Source of the DNA: Micromonospora rhizosphaerae | Lineage (GTDB): Bacteria > Actinomycetota > Actinomycetes > Mycobacteriales > Micromonosporaceae | Direction: 5' to 3' | DNA length: 64,000 bases | Assembly (NCBI RefSeq): GCF_900091465.1 | Contig: NZ_FMHV01000002.1 | Coordinates: 5,518,001 to 5,582,000 of the forward strand | Notes under the pieces: model-generated | What the model was told of the DNA's origin: nothing | Seen by the model: only the letters and a program-made list of their open reading frames with translations | Database searches by the model: none | Shown here: positions 54,013 through 63,641 of the stretch, piece by piece | Layout of the letters: each line of letters begins with the position of its first letter | How positions within the stretch are numbered: position 1 is the stretch's first letter | Program-made: the position numbers and the translations under genes

Positions 54013-54978
54013 TCAGGCCCCTGCCGCGCTCGGTCCCGCCACGGCCGGTTTGCCGGCCACGGCGAGCAGGTGCCCGATGCTCGCCCGTACGTCGGCCACC
54101 GGGCCCGGTCCCGCGGACCCGGTGGCCGGAGCGCCGGCCAGGATGCAGTCCTGCTCGAGGACGTACCACCCCGCGTACCCGCCGTCCTCAAGGGCCGTCA
54201 CGATCGCCTTGACATCGACGTCACCCTGACCGAGCGGGACGTACATGCCACCGGCCACGGCTTCGGTGTAGGTCACCTCGCCGGACTGCACCCGCCGGGC
54301 CCAGTCGAGGCGGACGTCCTTGAGGTGGGTGTGGGCGATCCGCCCGGGGTGCTGCTGCGCCACCGCGACCGGATCGCCGCCGCCGATGAGCAGGTGTCCG
54401 GTATCGAGGCACAGGCCGATGCGGCTCCCGGCGAGCATCCGGGCGGTCTCCTCGCCGCTCTCGACCATCGTGCCGACGTGCGGGTGCAGCGTGGCCACGA
54501 GTCCGCGGGCGGATGCGGCCTCGGTGATGCGGTCAAGGTTGCCCAGCAGTGTCGACCAGCGGGACTCGTCGAGGACCGGACGCTCGTCGTAGCCCTCCTG
54601 ACCGGTCGCAGCCGCGATGACCACCGTGGAGGCGCCGGCCGCGACCAGACCGGCCATCGCGCGTTCGACCTCGGGTAGCGGGTCGTGGCCCGGGTCGTGC
54701 AGGACGAGGGGGACGAACTGCCCCACCGCCTTCAGGCCGTACCCGGCCAGCGTCGCGGCCTTGGCCGAGGGGTCGTCAGGAAGGAAGTCCTCCGGTCCGA
54801 ACTCGGTGGCGGCCAGACCGACTTCGCGCATCTGGCGCAGCACGACGGCGGGTTCCAGCTGATGGCCCCAGCCGGGGACCTCGCAGACTCCCCACGAGAT
54901 GGGCGCCCCGGCGATGCGGTCGGCCACCGGGCTGCGGTCGGCGGCCGGCCCGGTGGGTTCGGCGCTGACAGCGGTCAT
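54013..54978 (-). CDS. iolE: Inosose dehydratase-like TIM-barrel protein
   Basis: A 321-residue TIM barrel: GAPISWGVCEVPGWGHQLEP, LAATEFGPEDFLPDDPSAKA, LVATLHPHVGTMVESGEE, GLCLDTGHLLIGGGDPV and HTHLKDVRL. The metal-site Glu, Asp and His are in these blocks. GAGG before ATG 54978 sets the start. Its position right after iolG, the dehydrogenase that makes inosose, favours the dehydratase role; an IolI-type isomerase cannot be excluded. It stops 3 bp before iolC starts. Confidence 0.8.
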   Translation of the reverse strand: MTAVSAEPTGPAADRSPVADRIAGAPISWGVCEVPGWGHQLEPAVVLRQMREVGLAATEFGPEDFLPDDPSAKAATLAGYGLKAVGQFVPLVLHDPGHDPLPEVERAMAGLVAAGASTVVIAAATGQEGYDERPVLDESRWSTLLGNLDRITEAASARGLVATLHPHVGTMVESGEETARMLAGSRIGLCLDTGHLLIGGGDPVAVAQQHPGRIAHTHLKDVRLDWARRVQSGEVTYTEAVAGGMYVPLGQGDVDVKAIVTALEDGGYAGWYVLEQDCILAGAPATGSAGPGPVADVRASIGHLLAVAGKPAVAGPSAAGA

Positions 54979-54982
54979 GGCC

Positions 54983-55987
54983 TCAGACTCCCTTGATCTC
55001 GGAGAGTGCGACCGGGCGGCGCTCCACCCGGGACAGTTCGCAGGCCTCGGCGACACGGAAGGCCTCGAGGGCGTCGCGGACGGTGCAGGGCGAGGGTCGC
55101 TTGCCGCGGGCGACGTCCGCGAACGCGGTGAGCTCGGCCTGGTACGCCGGAAGGAAGCGCTCCATGAAGGACCACTTTCGGGGGCCCCGGGGAAAGTCGA
55201 CCCCCTCCTCGGCGGACCCCATCGCCAGCGAGTGGTCCAGCCCGACCGCGATCGTGCCCTTCTCGCCAAACACCTCCATGCGCACGTCGTGTCCGGCGCC
55301 GTTGTAGCGGGTCGAGGAGACGAGGACCATCGTGCCATCGTCCAAGGTCAGCAGCGCGGCGCCGGTGTCCACGTCACCGGCCCCGGAGAAGAAGTCCGCC
55401 CCCTTGTTCGCACCCGTCGCGTAGACAGAGGTCACCTCCTGCCCCGTGACGAACCGGAGGATGTCGAAGTCGTGCACGTTGCAGTCGCGGAAGATCCCGC
55501 CCGAGGTCGGGATGTAGGACGCGTGCGGCGGGGACTGGTCGTGGGTGTTGGCCCGGATGGTGTGGATGAAACCCAGCTCGCCGGACTCCACCGCGCGCCG
55601 CGCGCGCTGGTAGCCGGCGTCGAAGCGTCGCTGGAAGCCGACGTGCACCGGCACCCCGGTGGCCGCGACGAGGCCGGTCAGCGCGATGGTCTCTTCGAGG
55701 GTGGCCGCGACGGGCTTCTCGCAGAAGGTCGGCACCCCGGCCGCGATCCCCTGCCACAGCAGCGGGGCGTGCCCGGGGGTGGCCGTCGCGATCACGAAAC
55801 CGTCGACGCCCGAGGCGAGCAGCGCCTCGGAATCCGCGGCGACCTCGATACCGAACTCCTCGGCGAGGGCCCGGGCAGCCTCCACGTTGGTGTCGGTCAC
55901 GACGAGTTCGTCGACGAAGTCGAGGCCTACCAGGGTCCGGGCATGGAAAGCGCCGATCCTTCCCACACCCGCGAGCCCGATGCGCAT
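54983..55987 (-). CDS. iolG: Inositol 2-dehydrogenase, Gfo/Idh/MocA family
   Basis: A 334-residue NAD-dependent dehydrogenase. The Rossmann motif is MRIGLAGVGRIGAFHARTL and the catalytic Lys lies in PTFCEKPVAATLEE; VGFQRRFDAGYQRARRAVES, DCNVHDFDILRFVTGQEV (with His and Asp) and MVLVSSTRYNGAGHDVRMEV are typical for IolG. ATG 55987 begins the conserved N-terminus. It heads the iol operon, divergent from a GntR-type regulator, and performs the first step, myo-inositol to inosose. Confidence 0.93.
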   Translation of the reverse strand: MRIGLAGVGRIGAFHARTLVGLDFVDELVVTDTNVEAARALAEEFGIEVAADSEALLASGVDGFVIATATPGHAPLLWQGIAAGVPTFCEKPVAATLEETIALTGLVAATGVPVHVGFQRRFDAGYQRARRAVESGELGFIHTIRANTHDQSPPHASYIPTSGGIFRDCNVHDFDILRFVTGQEVTSVYATGANKGADFFSGAGDVDTGAALLTLDDGTMVLVSSTRYNGAGHDVRMEVFGEKGTIAVGLDHSLAMGSAEEGVDFPRGPRKWSFMERFLPAYQAELTAFADVARGKRPSPCTVRDALEAFRVAEACELSRVERRPVALSEIKGV

Positions 55988-56069
55988 ATGAATCATCCAA
56001 TCCACGGCGTCGATGGCTGCGGTTCCCGCGGCTGGTTTCCGCCGCTGGCCGTGGGGTGTAGCGTGCCCG

Positions 56070-56081
56070 TACATCGATGTA
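56070..56081. promoter_or_regulatory. 12-bp palindrome between iolG and the GntR gene, likely operator
   Basis: TACATCGATGTA is a perfect palindrome. On the iolG strand a TTGACG (-35-like) hexamer at 56088-56083 lies next to it, so bound regulator would block the iol promoter. It also lies 68 bp before the GntR start and could give autoregulation. Confidence 0.65.
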
Positions 56082-56148
56082 TCGTCAAGAGCTTGTTCTG
56101 ACATCTTCACGTAACGTCATTCTGGCTTTTGGGAGTAGGGTGCCGGCC

Positions 56149-56886
56149 ATGGTCATCCGAGTGGGCGTGACGATCGACCGGTCCTCCCCCGTGCCCCTGT
56201 ACCACCAGCTCGCGGAGCAGCTCGGCACCGCGATCCGGTGTGGCCAGCTGCAGCCCGGCGATCCATTCGAGAACGAGATCGCCCTCGCCGAGCGACTCAA
56301 CCTGTCACGGCCGACGGTGCGACGGGCCATCCAGGAACTGGTCAGCCAGGGCCTGCTGCTGCGCCGGCGCGGACTCGGCACCACGGTCGCCAACCGCAAG
56401 GTGCACCGGCGCGCCGAACTCACCAGCCTCTACGACGACCTCAAGCGCGACGCGGGCCGACCCACGACCATCGTTCTGCAGCATGAACTTGTGCGGGACC
56501 AGCGCGTGGCGGCGGCGCTCGATCTGCCCGCCGACGCCGAACTGCTCTCGATCGTCCGCGTGCGGTTCTCCGACAACCGCCCGCTGGCCATTTTGCGCAA
56601 CTGGCTGCCATCGTCGTGCGCCGACATCACCCGGGAGCAGCTCCAGGCGCAGGGCCTGTACGCCCTCCTACGCGATCGTGGCGTGCGGCCGGTCGTCGCG
56701 CACCAGACGATCGGCGCACGCACCCCGACCGCGGCCGAACGGCGGCACCTGGGGCTGAAGCCGTCCGAGCCCGTGCTCACCATGACGCGCAGCGCGTTCG
56801 ACTCGGCAGGCAACCCGGTGGAGTACGGCGACCACTGCTACCGAGCTCAGGACTACAGCATCGAGGTCATGATCGACGAGCGGTGA
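56149..56886 (+). CDS. GntR/HutC-family regulator of the inositol genes
   Basis: A 245-residue regulator. The winged helix at about 8-75 has SPVPLYHQLAEQLGTAIRCG and LAERLNLSRPTVRRAIQELV. The UTRA effector domain follows (RPLAILRNWLPSSCADITRE, PVEYGDHCYRAQDYSIEVMI). ATG 56149 is used; GTG 56140, with GGGAG just upstream, is as possible. Divergent from iolG across a region with one perfect palindrome, it probably represses the locus until inositol is present. Confidence 0.9.
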   Translation: MVIRVGVTIDRSSPVPLYHQLAEQLGTAIRCGQLQPGDPFENEIALAERLNLSRPTVRRAIQELVSQGLLLRRRGLGTTVANRKVHRRAELTSLYDDLKRDAGRPTTIVLQHELVRDQRVAAALDLPADAELLSIVRVRFSDNRPLAILRNWLPSSCADITREQLQAQGLYALLRDRGVRPVVAHQTIGARTPTAAERRHLGLKPSEPVLTMTRSAFDSAGNPVEYGDHCYRAQDYSIEVMIDER

Positions 56887-56989
56887 CGCGGGACGACGCC
56901 CATGGCCGGGCCGACCGGCCGCCTGTACCGTGCCGGAACTCGCTGCGCCGGCCTGACCCGCGGCCTCGTTGATCGGGTCAGGGCGCTCG

Positions 56990-57508
56990 GTGGTACTCGT
57001 TGAGCACGCCGCCGAGGATTCGTTATTTGCCGAACGCTGGGTGAGCACAGTACGCCGCGAGTGCGAAGAACCTGGCCATGGACCTCGAGGACGCGGGCTG
57101 CCGGGCGAGGTTCCTGATCCGGGACCGGGACGGAAAGTTCCCGGAGCTGTTTGACGCCGTCCTCGCCGAGGCGGGGATCGAGGTTGTGCTCAGCGGCATT
57201 CAGATGCCCCGGATGAACTCCCCATGGAGCGGTGGATCCAGAGCTGCCGCCACGAGTTATTGGTCCGCATGTTGATCTGGGACCAGGCACACCTCCTGCA
57301 CGCCCTGCACGAGTACGAGCGGCATCACAACGCCCACCGACGCCATCGGGGCATCTCGAACGCCCGACCACTCCACCCACTACCCGAACCGCTCACCGAT
57401 CCAGACCAGATCACACCCCTCGACGTCCGCCGACGTGACCGCTTGGGCGGCATCCTGCACGAGTATGAACACGCCGCATGATCTGCACGGACGGGGTTTT
57501 CGGCACCC
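56990..57508 (+). mobile_element. IS3/integrase-type remnant (copy B), mosaic of transposase pieces
   Basis: Three pieces stand in a row: DSLFAERWVSTVRRECE (integrase end of one copy), MDLEDAGCRARFLIRDRDGK with FPELFDAVLAEAGIEVV (catalytic middle) and, after a deletion near 57215, ERWIQSCRHELLVRMLIWDQ to GILHEYEHAA ending at 57481. The last piece matches copy A at 45540-45800, and GGGGTTTTCGGCA follows. No frame is intact. Confidence 0.82.
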
Positions 57509-57602
57509 GCGCTGTCGAGGTCGGCTCTGTCGACGCCGTCATCCGCGCAGCCGAACCAGGCGCGGTCGGGAATACCGTGATGACCAAGCACGGTACACGC
57601 GC

Positions 57603-58487
57603 TCACCCGGTCATGCGGGCCGCCGCGGTCAGCAGTTCCTGGAGGAGCAACCCGCGGCGGATGTCGAGGGGGTGCGGCGTTTTCGTGCGGACGGCGGCGG
57701 CGAACTCGGCCCGTACGATCGGCCAGCACTCGGCGTGGTCCACCGTGGCGAAGTCGAGGCCCATCGCGCCGGTGCGCCCGAAGAGCTCGATGCCGGCGCG
57801 TGAGGACGGCAGGCCGACCGCGCCGGAGAGCGAAAGTTGGCTGACCGCCCCACCCTCGTGTTCGCAGGTCAACTCGACCCACCGTCGCGGGTCACCGCAA
57901 GCGCGCAGGTCGGTGATCCGGCCGAGTGCGGCGTCGGCGAGGTCGAGCAGGTGCGGGCCGAGGTCGTGCAGGGCGCCGTACGTCATCCGCCACCCGGTGG
58001 CGAACGGGCCACCGAGGAACGCGCCGTGCAGGTAGCTGGCGCGAGCGCCGATGGCCGGGAAGTCTCGCGCCGCGGCGAGGAACGCGCGGGTGCGGGGGTG
58101 GTAGCGCTTGGTCAGCACCAGCTGGCTGACCACGCCGGCGTTGCCGACGGCGTCGGCGAGTCGGCGGGCGTCGTCGAGGTCGAGTGCGAGTGGTTTCTCC
58201 AGCAACAGCGCTTTGCCGGCCTTTGCCGCGCGGATGCCGAGGGCGGCCTGGACGTCGGGCGGCACGGCGAACGCGACCGCCTCGCAGCGGTCGAGCAGTT
58301 CCTCGTAGGAGCTGGCGGCGGTCGTGCCGAGTGTGGCGGCGAGCTCGGCCGCCGCTTCCGGCCGGCGCGCCCACACGGCGGTCAGCCGAGTCTCGGGCCC
58401 GGCGGCGAGTACGGGCCCATGCATGGTCGCTGCCCAGGGCCCCGCCCCCACCAGCCCAACCGTGACCGGGTCTACGTTCGGGGTCAT
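57603..58487 (-). CDS. Gfo/Idh/MocA family oxidoreductase
   Basis: A 294-residue NAD(P)-dependent sugar dehydrogenase-like protein. The Rossmann motif is VTVGLVGAGPWAATMHGPVL and the catalytic Lys lies in KALLLEKPLALDLDDARR. The substrate domain has TYGALHDLGPHLLDLADAAL. ATG 58487 is used; GTG 58499 is possible. It is the last gene of a leftward group with the ROK repressor upstream. The substrate is unknown. Confidence 0.87.
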   Translation of the reverse strand: MTPNVDPVTVGLVGAGPWAATMHGPVLAAGPETRLTAVWARRPEAAAELAATLGTTAASSYEELLDRCEAVAFAVPPDVQAALGIRAAKAGKALLLEKPLALDLDDARRLADAVGNAGVVSQLVLTKRYHPRTRAFLAAARDFPAIGARASYLHGAFLGGPFATGWRMTYGALHDLGPHLLDLADAALGRITDLRACGDPRRWVELTCEHEGGAVSQLSLSGAVGLPSSRAGIELFGRTGAMGLDFATVDHAECWPIVRAEFAAAVRTKTPHPLDIRRGLLLQELLTAAARMTG

Positions 58488-58572
58488 ATCGCGTCCCACG
58501 GCTCACTCTCCAGGTCGGTGCGGTACGCCCGCCGGGCCGGGGTGCGGCGACGCGGCGTAGCGGGTGGGGTGA

Positions 58573-59727
58573 TCAGGCTAGGGCGGCGTCGACGGTCTCG
58601 GGGGCGTACACCTGCTCGATGACCATCGCGTGCGCACCGGCCAACACCGCGCGGTCGCCGAGCTGACTGGTCGTGACCTCGAGGCGGCGGGTCGAGCGGG
58701 GCAAGGCGCTCTGGTACAGCATCTCGCGCACCCCGGTCACGAAATGCAGTTCGGCCAGGTCGCCCGCGATGACCAGCACACCCGGGTTGAGCAGGCAGAC
58801 CACGGTCGCGAGCACCTCGCCGACCAGCTTGCCCGCCGTGCGGGCCAGGTGAACCGCCTCCGTGTGACCAGAGCGGATCCGCTCGACCAGTTCAGCTCCG
58901 GAGGAGGTGGGCGTACCGGAAGCGGTGAGGTGCTGGGCCAGCGCGAGACCGCTGGCCACCGCCGCCAGGCATCCGTAGAGACCGCATTGGCAGCGGGCCT
59001 GCGGATAGTCGTGTAGCCGGATGTGGCCGATGTCGCCGGCACCGCCGTCGATGCCGCGGTAGACCTGGCCGTCGACGATGACGCCCGCGCCGATTCCGGT
59101 GGCAACCTTGACCAGCACCAGCGTCGGGCAGTCGGGGTAATGCAGCGTCTGCTCGCCCAGCGCCATGAGGTTGGCGTCGTTGTCGACGTACACCGGCCGG
59201 TTCCAGGTGGTGCGCAGTCGCTCGGCGATCGGGTAGCCGTCCCAGCCCGGCATGATCGGTGGTTGGGTCACCATGCCGGCCTCGAATTCGACCGGGCCGG
59301 GCACGCCGACACCAATCCCTCGCACCTGGGTGGGCTCGCAGCCGGCCTTCGGAAGCAGCCGGGCGAAGGCGGCGTCGACCCAGCCCAGCACCGCCTCCGG
59401 GCCTACGCCGATCTTGATCAGCTCATGTTCCTCGGCGAGCAGCTGCCCGTTGAGGTTGAGCACGGCGGCCCAGGCGTGGTTGGCGCCGAGGTCGGCCACC
59501 ATCACCACGCCGTGGCCGGTGTCGAGTTCCAGCAGTTCCGCTGGCCGGCCGCCGGTGGATCCTTCCACGCCGGAGGCGCGCAGGTAACCGGCGGCCCGCA
59601 GCGCGTCGATCCGCTGCGTGACTGTCGAGCGGGACAGCCCGGTGTAGGTCTGGAGTTCCGCACGGGTGCGGGCACGGCCCGTCCGGACCAGCCACAGCAG
59701 GTGGCCGGCGGAACTCTGGTTGCCCAC
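58573..59727 (-). CDS. ROK-family transcriptional repressor
   Basis: A 384-residue protein. An N-terminal helix-turn-helix (ARTRAELQTYTGLSRSTVTQ) is followed by a sugar-kinase-like domain: VMVADLGANHAWAAVLNL, GIGVGVPGPVEFEAG, PVYVDNDANLMALGE. The zinc motif is CQCGLYGC, but the Glu that commonly follows is Ala. GTG 59727 is chosen because it falls just after the stop of the upstream permease relic; GTG 59748 is an alternative. It probably senses a sugar used by this island. Confidence 0.9.
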   Translation of the reverse strand: MGNQSSAGHLLWLVRTGRARTRAELQTYTGLSRSTVTQRIDALRAAGYLRASGVEGSTGGRPAELLELDTGHGVVMVADLGANHAWAAVLNLNGQLLAEEHELIKIGVGPEAVLGWVDAAFARLLPKAGCEPTQVRGIGVGVPGPVEFEAGMVTQPPIMPGWDGYPIAERLRTTWNRPVYVDNDANLMALGEQTLHYPDCPTLVLVKVATGIGAGVIVDGQVYRGIDGGAGDIGHIRLHDYPQARCQCGLYGCLAAVASGLALAQHLTASGTPTSSGAELVERIRSGHTEAVHLARTAGKLVGEVLATVVCLLNPGVLVIAGDLAELHFVTGVREMLYQSALPRSTRRLEVTTSQLGDRAVLAGAHAMVIEQVYAPETVDAALA

Positions 59728-59731
59728 CGGC

Positions 59732-60314
59732 CTAGCCCTTATCGGCACCAGCAGTCAGTCCCTCCGTCAGCAGACGCTCGGCGGCGAAGAAGATGATCAC
59801 GATCGGCAGTGTGAGGACGACCGACCCGGCCATCAACACCGTCTTGCTCACCTCGATGCCACCCGAAAGCTGAGTGAGTCCTAGTGAGACCGTCCAGTCC
59901 GCCCGGTCCTCGACCAGGAAGAGCAGAAGCAAACAGGAACTCGTTCCAAGCTATCATGAACACATACCGGGCATTGGCCATCACCGCTGGCGCGACCAAG
60001 GGCAACACCACCTTGCGAATGGTCTGCAATCGGGTGTAGCCGTCGACGGCAGCGGCCTCCTCGAGACTCTCTCCGGGATCGTCGACAGGTAGTGCCGCAA
60101 CCGTGGTGTCGAGGAGTTGGTTCGAGGCCATCTGCGCCACGGACGCCAGCGGCAGCGCACCGACCACGTCGGGCAGAGTGCCGGCATCTTCGGCGCCACA
60201 CCCGGCCAGCGCCGGCACGGCGAGTAGGCCCGCCGCTACGCCGCCCACGAGCCACCGACGGCTCGAGCGTCCTTGCTCTTCACGAAACACCCTCCGTGTT
60301 GGGTTGATGACCAT
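59732..60314 (-). pseudogene. Relic of a sugar ABC operon: binding-protein leader fused to permease C-terminus
   Basis: The right part encodes a lipoprotein signal peptide ([20 protein letters not shown] then CGAEDAG). It passes near 60130-60180 into a MalG-like permease end: [20 protein letters not shown] and [18 protein letters not shown] one-base shift leads on to [20 protein letters not shown] and the end at 59732. The rest of the binding protein, the first permease and the start of the second are gone, so uptake by this system is lost. Confidence 0.82.
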
Positions 60315-60451
60315 GCACTACGAACGCGCGCTGCGGCCAGGATTTCAGCAAACCTTATACTTGATTGCAACACATAAGTCGGTAGCATCTTGCTCCTAAC
60401 GGCCGCGTTAACGGCGCGCATCCCTACCCAACCTTGGGGTGAAAAGCAAGA

Positions 60452-61504
60452 GTGTCCCAAATAGTCCAGTTCACCTCGCCGCGTCACGTCGATGTGATCG
60501 AGCAGCCCAGCGTCGAACTCAAACCTGGCCACATCAGGGTTCGCACCAGCTTCTCCGGCATTTCCGCCGGCACCGAACTGACGGCCTACCGGGGCACCAA
60601 CCCGTACCTGAACAGGACCTGGGACCCCGCCCTACGGCTGTTCGTCGAGGGGACGGGCCTCAGCTACCCGATCGCCGGGCTCGGCTACTCGGAGGTCGGT
60701 GAAGTCGTCGAGGTCGCACCCGACGTCGCCGCCGACGACGATCCGGCGATCCCGGCGGTCGGCCAGCAGGTCTGGGGCATCTGGGGACATCGCGGCGAGG
60801 CCGTGCTGCCGGTCGACCGGCTGCGCGGCTGCGCCCTGCCCGATGGTCTCGACCCGGTCGCCGCGACATTCGCCCGCGTCGGCGCGGTGGCGCTCAACGC
60901 CGTGCTCGCCGCCGACATCCATCTCGGTGAGATGGTCGCCGTCTTCGGTCAAGGCGTGCTCGGCCTGCTCACCACCCGGCTGGTCCAGCTGAGCGGCGCC
61001 ACCGCGCTCGCCGTCGACACCGTACCGTCGCGGCTCGACAAGGCACGCGAGTACGGTGCCGCAGCCACCATCAATGCCGTCACCGAAGACGTCGCGCGGC
61101 AGCTGCGCCAGCTCACCGAGGGCCGCGGCGCCGACGTCGCGATCGAGATCAGCGGCTCCTACCGCGCACTGCACGACGCGATCCGCTCCGTCACCGTCGA
61201 CGGCCGGGTCGTCTCCTCCGGCTTCTATCAGGGCGACGGAGTCGGCCTGCGGCTCGGCGACGAGTTCCACCACAACCGGGTGCGACTCGTGTCCTCCCAG
61301 ATCGGCGGCGTGCCGCCGGCACTCGCCGGCCGGTGGGACCAAGCCCGCCTCAACCACACGTTCCTCCAGCTCGCCCTCGACCGCAAGGTCGACCCGGTCG
61401 GGCTGGTCACCCATGTCATTCCGGTGGAAGAGGCGGCGGAAGCCTTCGACATGCTCGACCGCCGGCCCGAAGAGGCACTTCAGGTGGTGTTGAAGTTCTC
61501 ATGA
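60452..61504 (+). CDS. Zinc-type alcohol/sugar dehydrogenase (MDR family)
   Basis: A 350-residue medium-chain dehydrogenase/reductase. The catalytic part has RTSFSGISAGTELTAYRGTN; the NAD(P)-binding part has VAVFGQGVLGLLTTRLVQLS and DVAIEISGSYRALHDAIRSV. The usual catalytic Cys and the structural four-Cys lobe are not visible, as in the bacteriochlorophyllide/sugar group that starts with SGISAGTE. The start is GTG 60452. The stop overlaps the next start as ATGA. It likely oxidises a sugar or polyol for the isomerase downstream. Confidence 0.86.
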   Translation: MSQIVQFTSPRHVDVIEQPSVELKPGHIRVRTSFSGISAGTELTAYRGTNPYLNRTWDPALRLFVEGTGLSYPIAGLGYSEVGEVVEVAPDVAADDDPAIPAVGQQVWGIWGHRGEAVLPVDRLRGCALPDGLDPVAATFARVGAVALNAVLAADIHLGEMVAVFGQGVLGLLTTRLVQLSGATALAVDTVPSRLDKAREYGAAATINAVTEDVARQLRQLTEGRGADVAIEISGSYRALHDAIRSVTVDGRVVSSGFYQGDGVGLRLGDEFHHNRVRLVSSQIGGVPPALAGRWDQARLNHTFLQLALDRKVDPVGLVTHVIPVEEAAEAFDMLDRRPEEALQVVLKFS

Positions 61505-62319
61505 TCAAGGTTTCCTGCCAGGAACAGCTGTTGCCCGGCGCGACGCTCCAGGACAAGTGGGAGTTCGCCCAGCGGGCGGGCTACGACGCGATCGAAGTGC
61601 GGGGCCGCGGCGACTTCGCCTTCCGCGACCGGCTGCCCGAGCTCCGCCGCGCCGCCCGCGACGGGGTGCCGATGCCATCGGTGTGCGTGGAGATGCTGCA
61701 CTTCTTCGGCGCGTTCGACCCGGACCTGCGCCGCGACGCGATCGCGCAGATGAAGTCCCAGCTGTCGGTCATCGCGGAGATCGGTGGGCCCGGTGCGGTC
61801 GCGTGCACGCCGGCCTCGTACGGCATGTTCTCCCGCCGGCTGCCCCCGTTCGAACCGCCCCGCAGCGAGCCGGACGACCGCGCGGTGCTCATCGAGGGTC
61901 TCACCGAACTGGGCGAGCATGCCGCGCGGGAGGGAGTGGTGCTCGCCCTCGAACCGCTCAACCGCTACGAGGACCACATGGTCAACCGGCTTGAGCAGGC
62001 GGTCGAGCTGATCACCGCGGTCGGACTCTCCTCGGTCAAGGTGCTCGCCGACACATACCACATGAACATCGAGGAGGACGAGCCCACCACCGCCCTGGTA
62101 CTGGCCGCCAGGCACCTCGGGCACGTCCAGGTCAGCGACTCCAACCGCTTCCACCCCGGCGCCGGTCACCTGGACTGGGCGGCACTGCTCGGCACCCTGG
62201 ACGCGATCGGCTACGACGGTCACCTCGCCGTCGAGTGCCGGCTGCGCGGAGAGCCCATCGCGGCCGTCGCCGGCATCCCCGGCTTCCTGCGCCGCCACAT
62301 GGTGGGCGTCGCCGCATGA
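61501..62319 (+). CDS. Sugar phosphate isomerase/epimerase-like TIM-barrel protein
   Basis: A 272-residue AP endonuclease 2-like TIM barrel. Start MIKVSCQEQLLPGATLQDKW; VVLALEPLNRYEDHMVNRLE, KVLADTYHMNIEEDEPTTAL and HVQVSDSNRFHPGAGHLDW carry the metal-binding Glu, Asp and His in the D-tagatose/D-psicose 3-epimerase arrangement. It is coupled on both sides by ATGA overlaps. It is probably a keto-sugar epimerase. Confidence 0.88.
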   Translation: MIKVSCQEQLLPGATLQDKWEFAQRAGYDAIEVRGRGDFAFRDRLPELRRAARDGVPMPSVCVEMLHFFGAFDPDLRRDAIAQMKSQLSVIAEIGGPGAVACTPASYGMFSRRLPPFEPPRSEPDDRAVLIEGLTELGEHAAREGVVLALEPLNRYEDHMVNRLEQAVELITAVGLSSVKVLADTYHMNIEEDEPTTALVLAARHLGHVQVSDSNRFHPGAGHLDWAALLGTLDAIGYDGHLAVECRLRGEPIAAVAGIPGFLRRHMVGVAA

Positions 62320-63641
62320 CCATCGCACCCACCATCGCGGTGGACACCCGCCCCGCGGCGTCCGACCACCGTAACCTCGACCGGGCCGCCCGGCGGGTAC
62401 TGGTGACGAACTGGCGGGCGCGCGCCACCGTGCCGGCCACCAAGCTGTACCCGCACCAGTGGAGCTGGGACTCGGCGTTCATCGCGATCGGGCTGCGCCA
62501 CCTATCCCCCACCCGCGCACAGCGGGAACTCGAGTCGTTGTTCGGCGCCCAGTGGCACGACGGCCGGGTACCGCACATCGTCTTCGATCCGGACGTTCCG
62601 GGGGACGCGTACTTCCCCGGACCCGGGTTCTGGCGCTCGGGATCCGCGAACGCGGCGGCCGTGCCCACCTCCGGGATCGTGCAACCGCCCGCGCATGCCC
62701 TCGCGACCTGGGCCACGTACCGCGCCGACCCGGCCGTCGCGCACGTCCGCGGTTTCCTGCCGCGGATGTACCCGCGACTCGCCCACTGGCACCACTACCT
62801 GCTCACCCGACGCGACCTGGGTGGCGCGGGTCTCGCCTCGATCGTGCACCCGTGGGAGTCCGGGATGGACAACAGTCCGGCGTGGGACGCGCCGCTGTCG
62901 CGGATCGAGCCGGCGCCGCCCGGCTCGTTCACCCGGCGCGACCTGGCCCATGCGCCGGCGGCCGAACGGCCGACCGACCTCGACTACGGCCGCTACATCA
63001 GGCTGGCGAGCGACTACCGCGATGCCGGGTACGCCGACTCGCCGTCAATGCACGCTTTCGCGATCGAAGACCCGCTGTACAACGCGTTGCTGATCGCAGG
63101 CGAACACGCGCTCGCCGACATCGCCGCGGCGATCGGTCGCGACCCGGCACCACACCTCGCGACGGCCGCCCGGCTCACCGCCGCCCTGGTGTCCCGGCTG
63201 TACGACCCGGCCGCGAACATGTTCTTCCCCCGCAACGTAAACACCGGCGAGCTCGTCCGCTCCTGGTCGATCACCGGCCTGATGCCGATGATCGTGCCGG
63301 GGCTGCCGGTGGCCCGGGAACTCGTCGACACCGCGCTGGGCAACCGCTTCCGGCTCCGCGAGGCGTGCCCGCTGCCCTCCTACGACCTGACCGCGCCCGA
63401 CCACGTCCCGGGCCAGTACTGGAGGGGACCGGGCTGGGTCAACACCAGCTGGCTGTTCTGGCACGGGCTGCGCCTGCACGGCGAGACGGCACTGGCCGAC
63501 GACCTGCGCGACCGGCTCCTGCACCGGGTGCTCGAGACCGGGTTCCGCGAGTACGTCGACCCACTGACCGGCACCGGACACGGCAGCGACGGATTCAGTT
63601 GGACGGCCGCGCTGACCCTCGACCTCATCCGCGCCGCATGA
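62316..63641 (+). CDS. MGH1/GH63-type glycoside hydrolase
   Basis: A 441-residue (alpha/alpha)6-barrel enzyme like mannosyl- and glucosylglycerate hydrolases. Key blocks are YPHQWSWDSAFIAIGLRHLS (catalytic Asp region), TSGIVQPPAHALATW, SIVHPWESGMDNSPAWDAPL and the C-terminal GFREYVDPLTGTGHGSDGFS with WTAALTLDL. No signal peptide, so it works in the cytoplasm on an imported or made alpha-glucoside. ATGA overlaps link it to both neighbours. Confidence 0.87.
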   Translation: MTIAPTIAVDTRPAASDHRNLDRAARRVLVTNWRARATVPATKLYPHQWSWDSAFIAIGLRHLSPTRAQRELESLFGAQWHDGRVPHIVFDPDVPGDAYFPGPGFWRSGSANAAAVPTSGIVQPPAHALATWATYRADPAVAHVRGFLPRMYPRLAHWHHYLLTRRDLGGAGLASIVHPWESGMDNSPAWDAPLSRIEPAPPGSFTRRDLAHAPAAERPTDLDYGRYIRLASDYRDAGYADSPSMHAFAIEDPLYNALLIAGEHALADIAAAIGRDPAPHLATAARLTAALVSRLYDPAANMFFPRNVNTGELVRSWSITGLMPMIVPGLPVARELVDTALGNRFRLREACPLPSYDLTAPDHVPGQYWRGPGWVNTSWLFWHGLRLHGETALADDLRDRLLHRVLETGFREYVDPLTGTGHGSDGFSWTAALTLDLIRAA

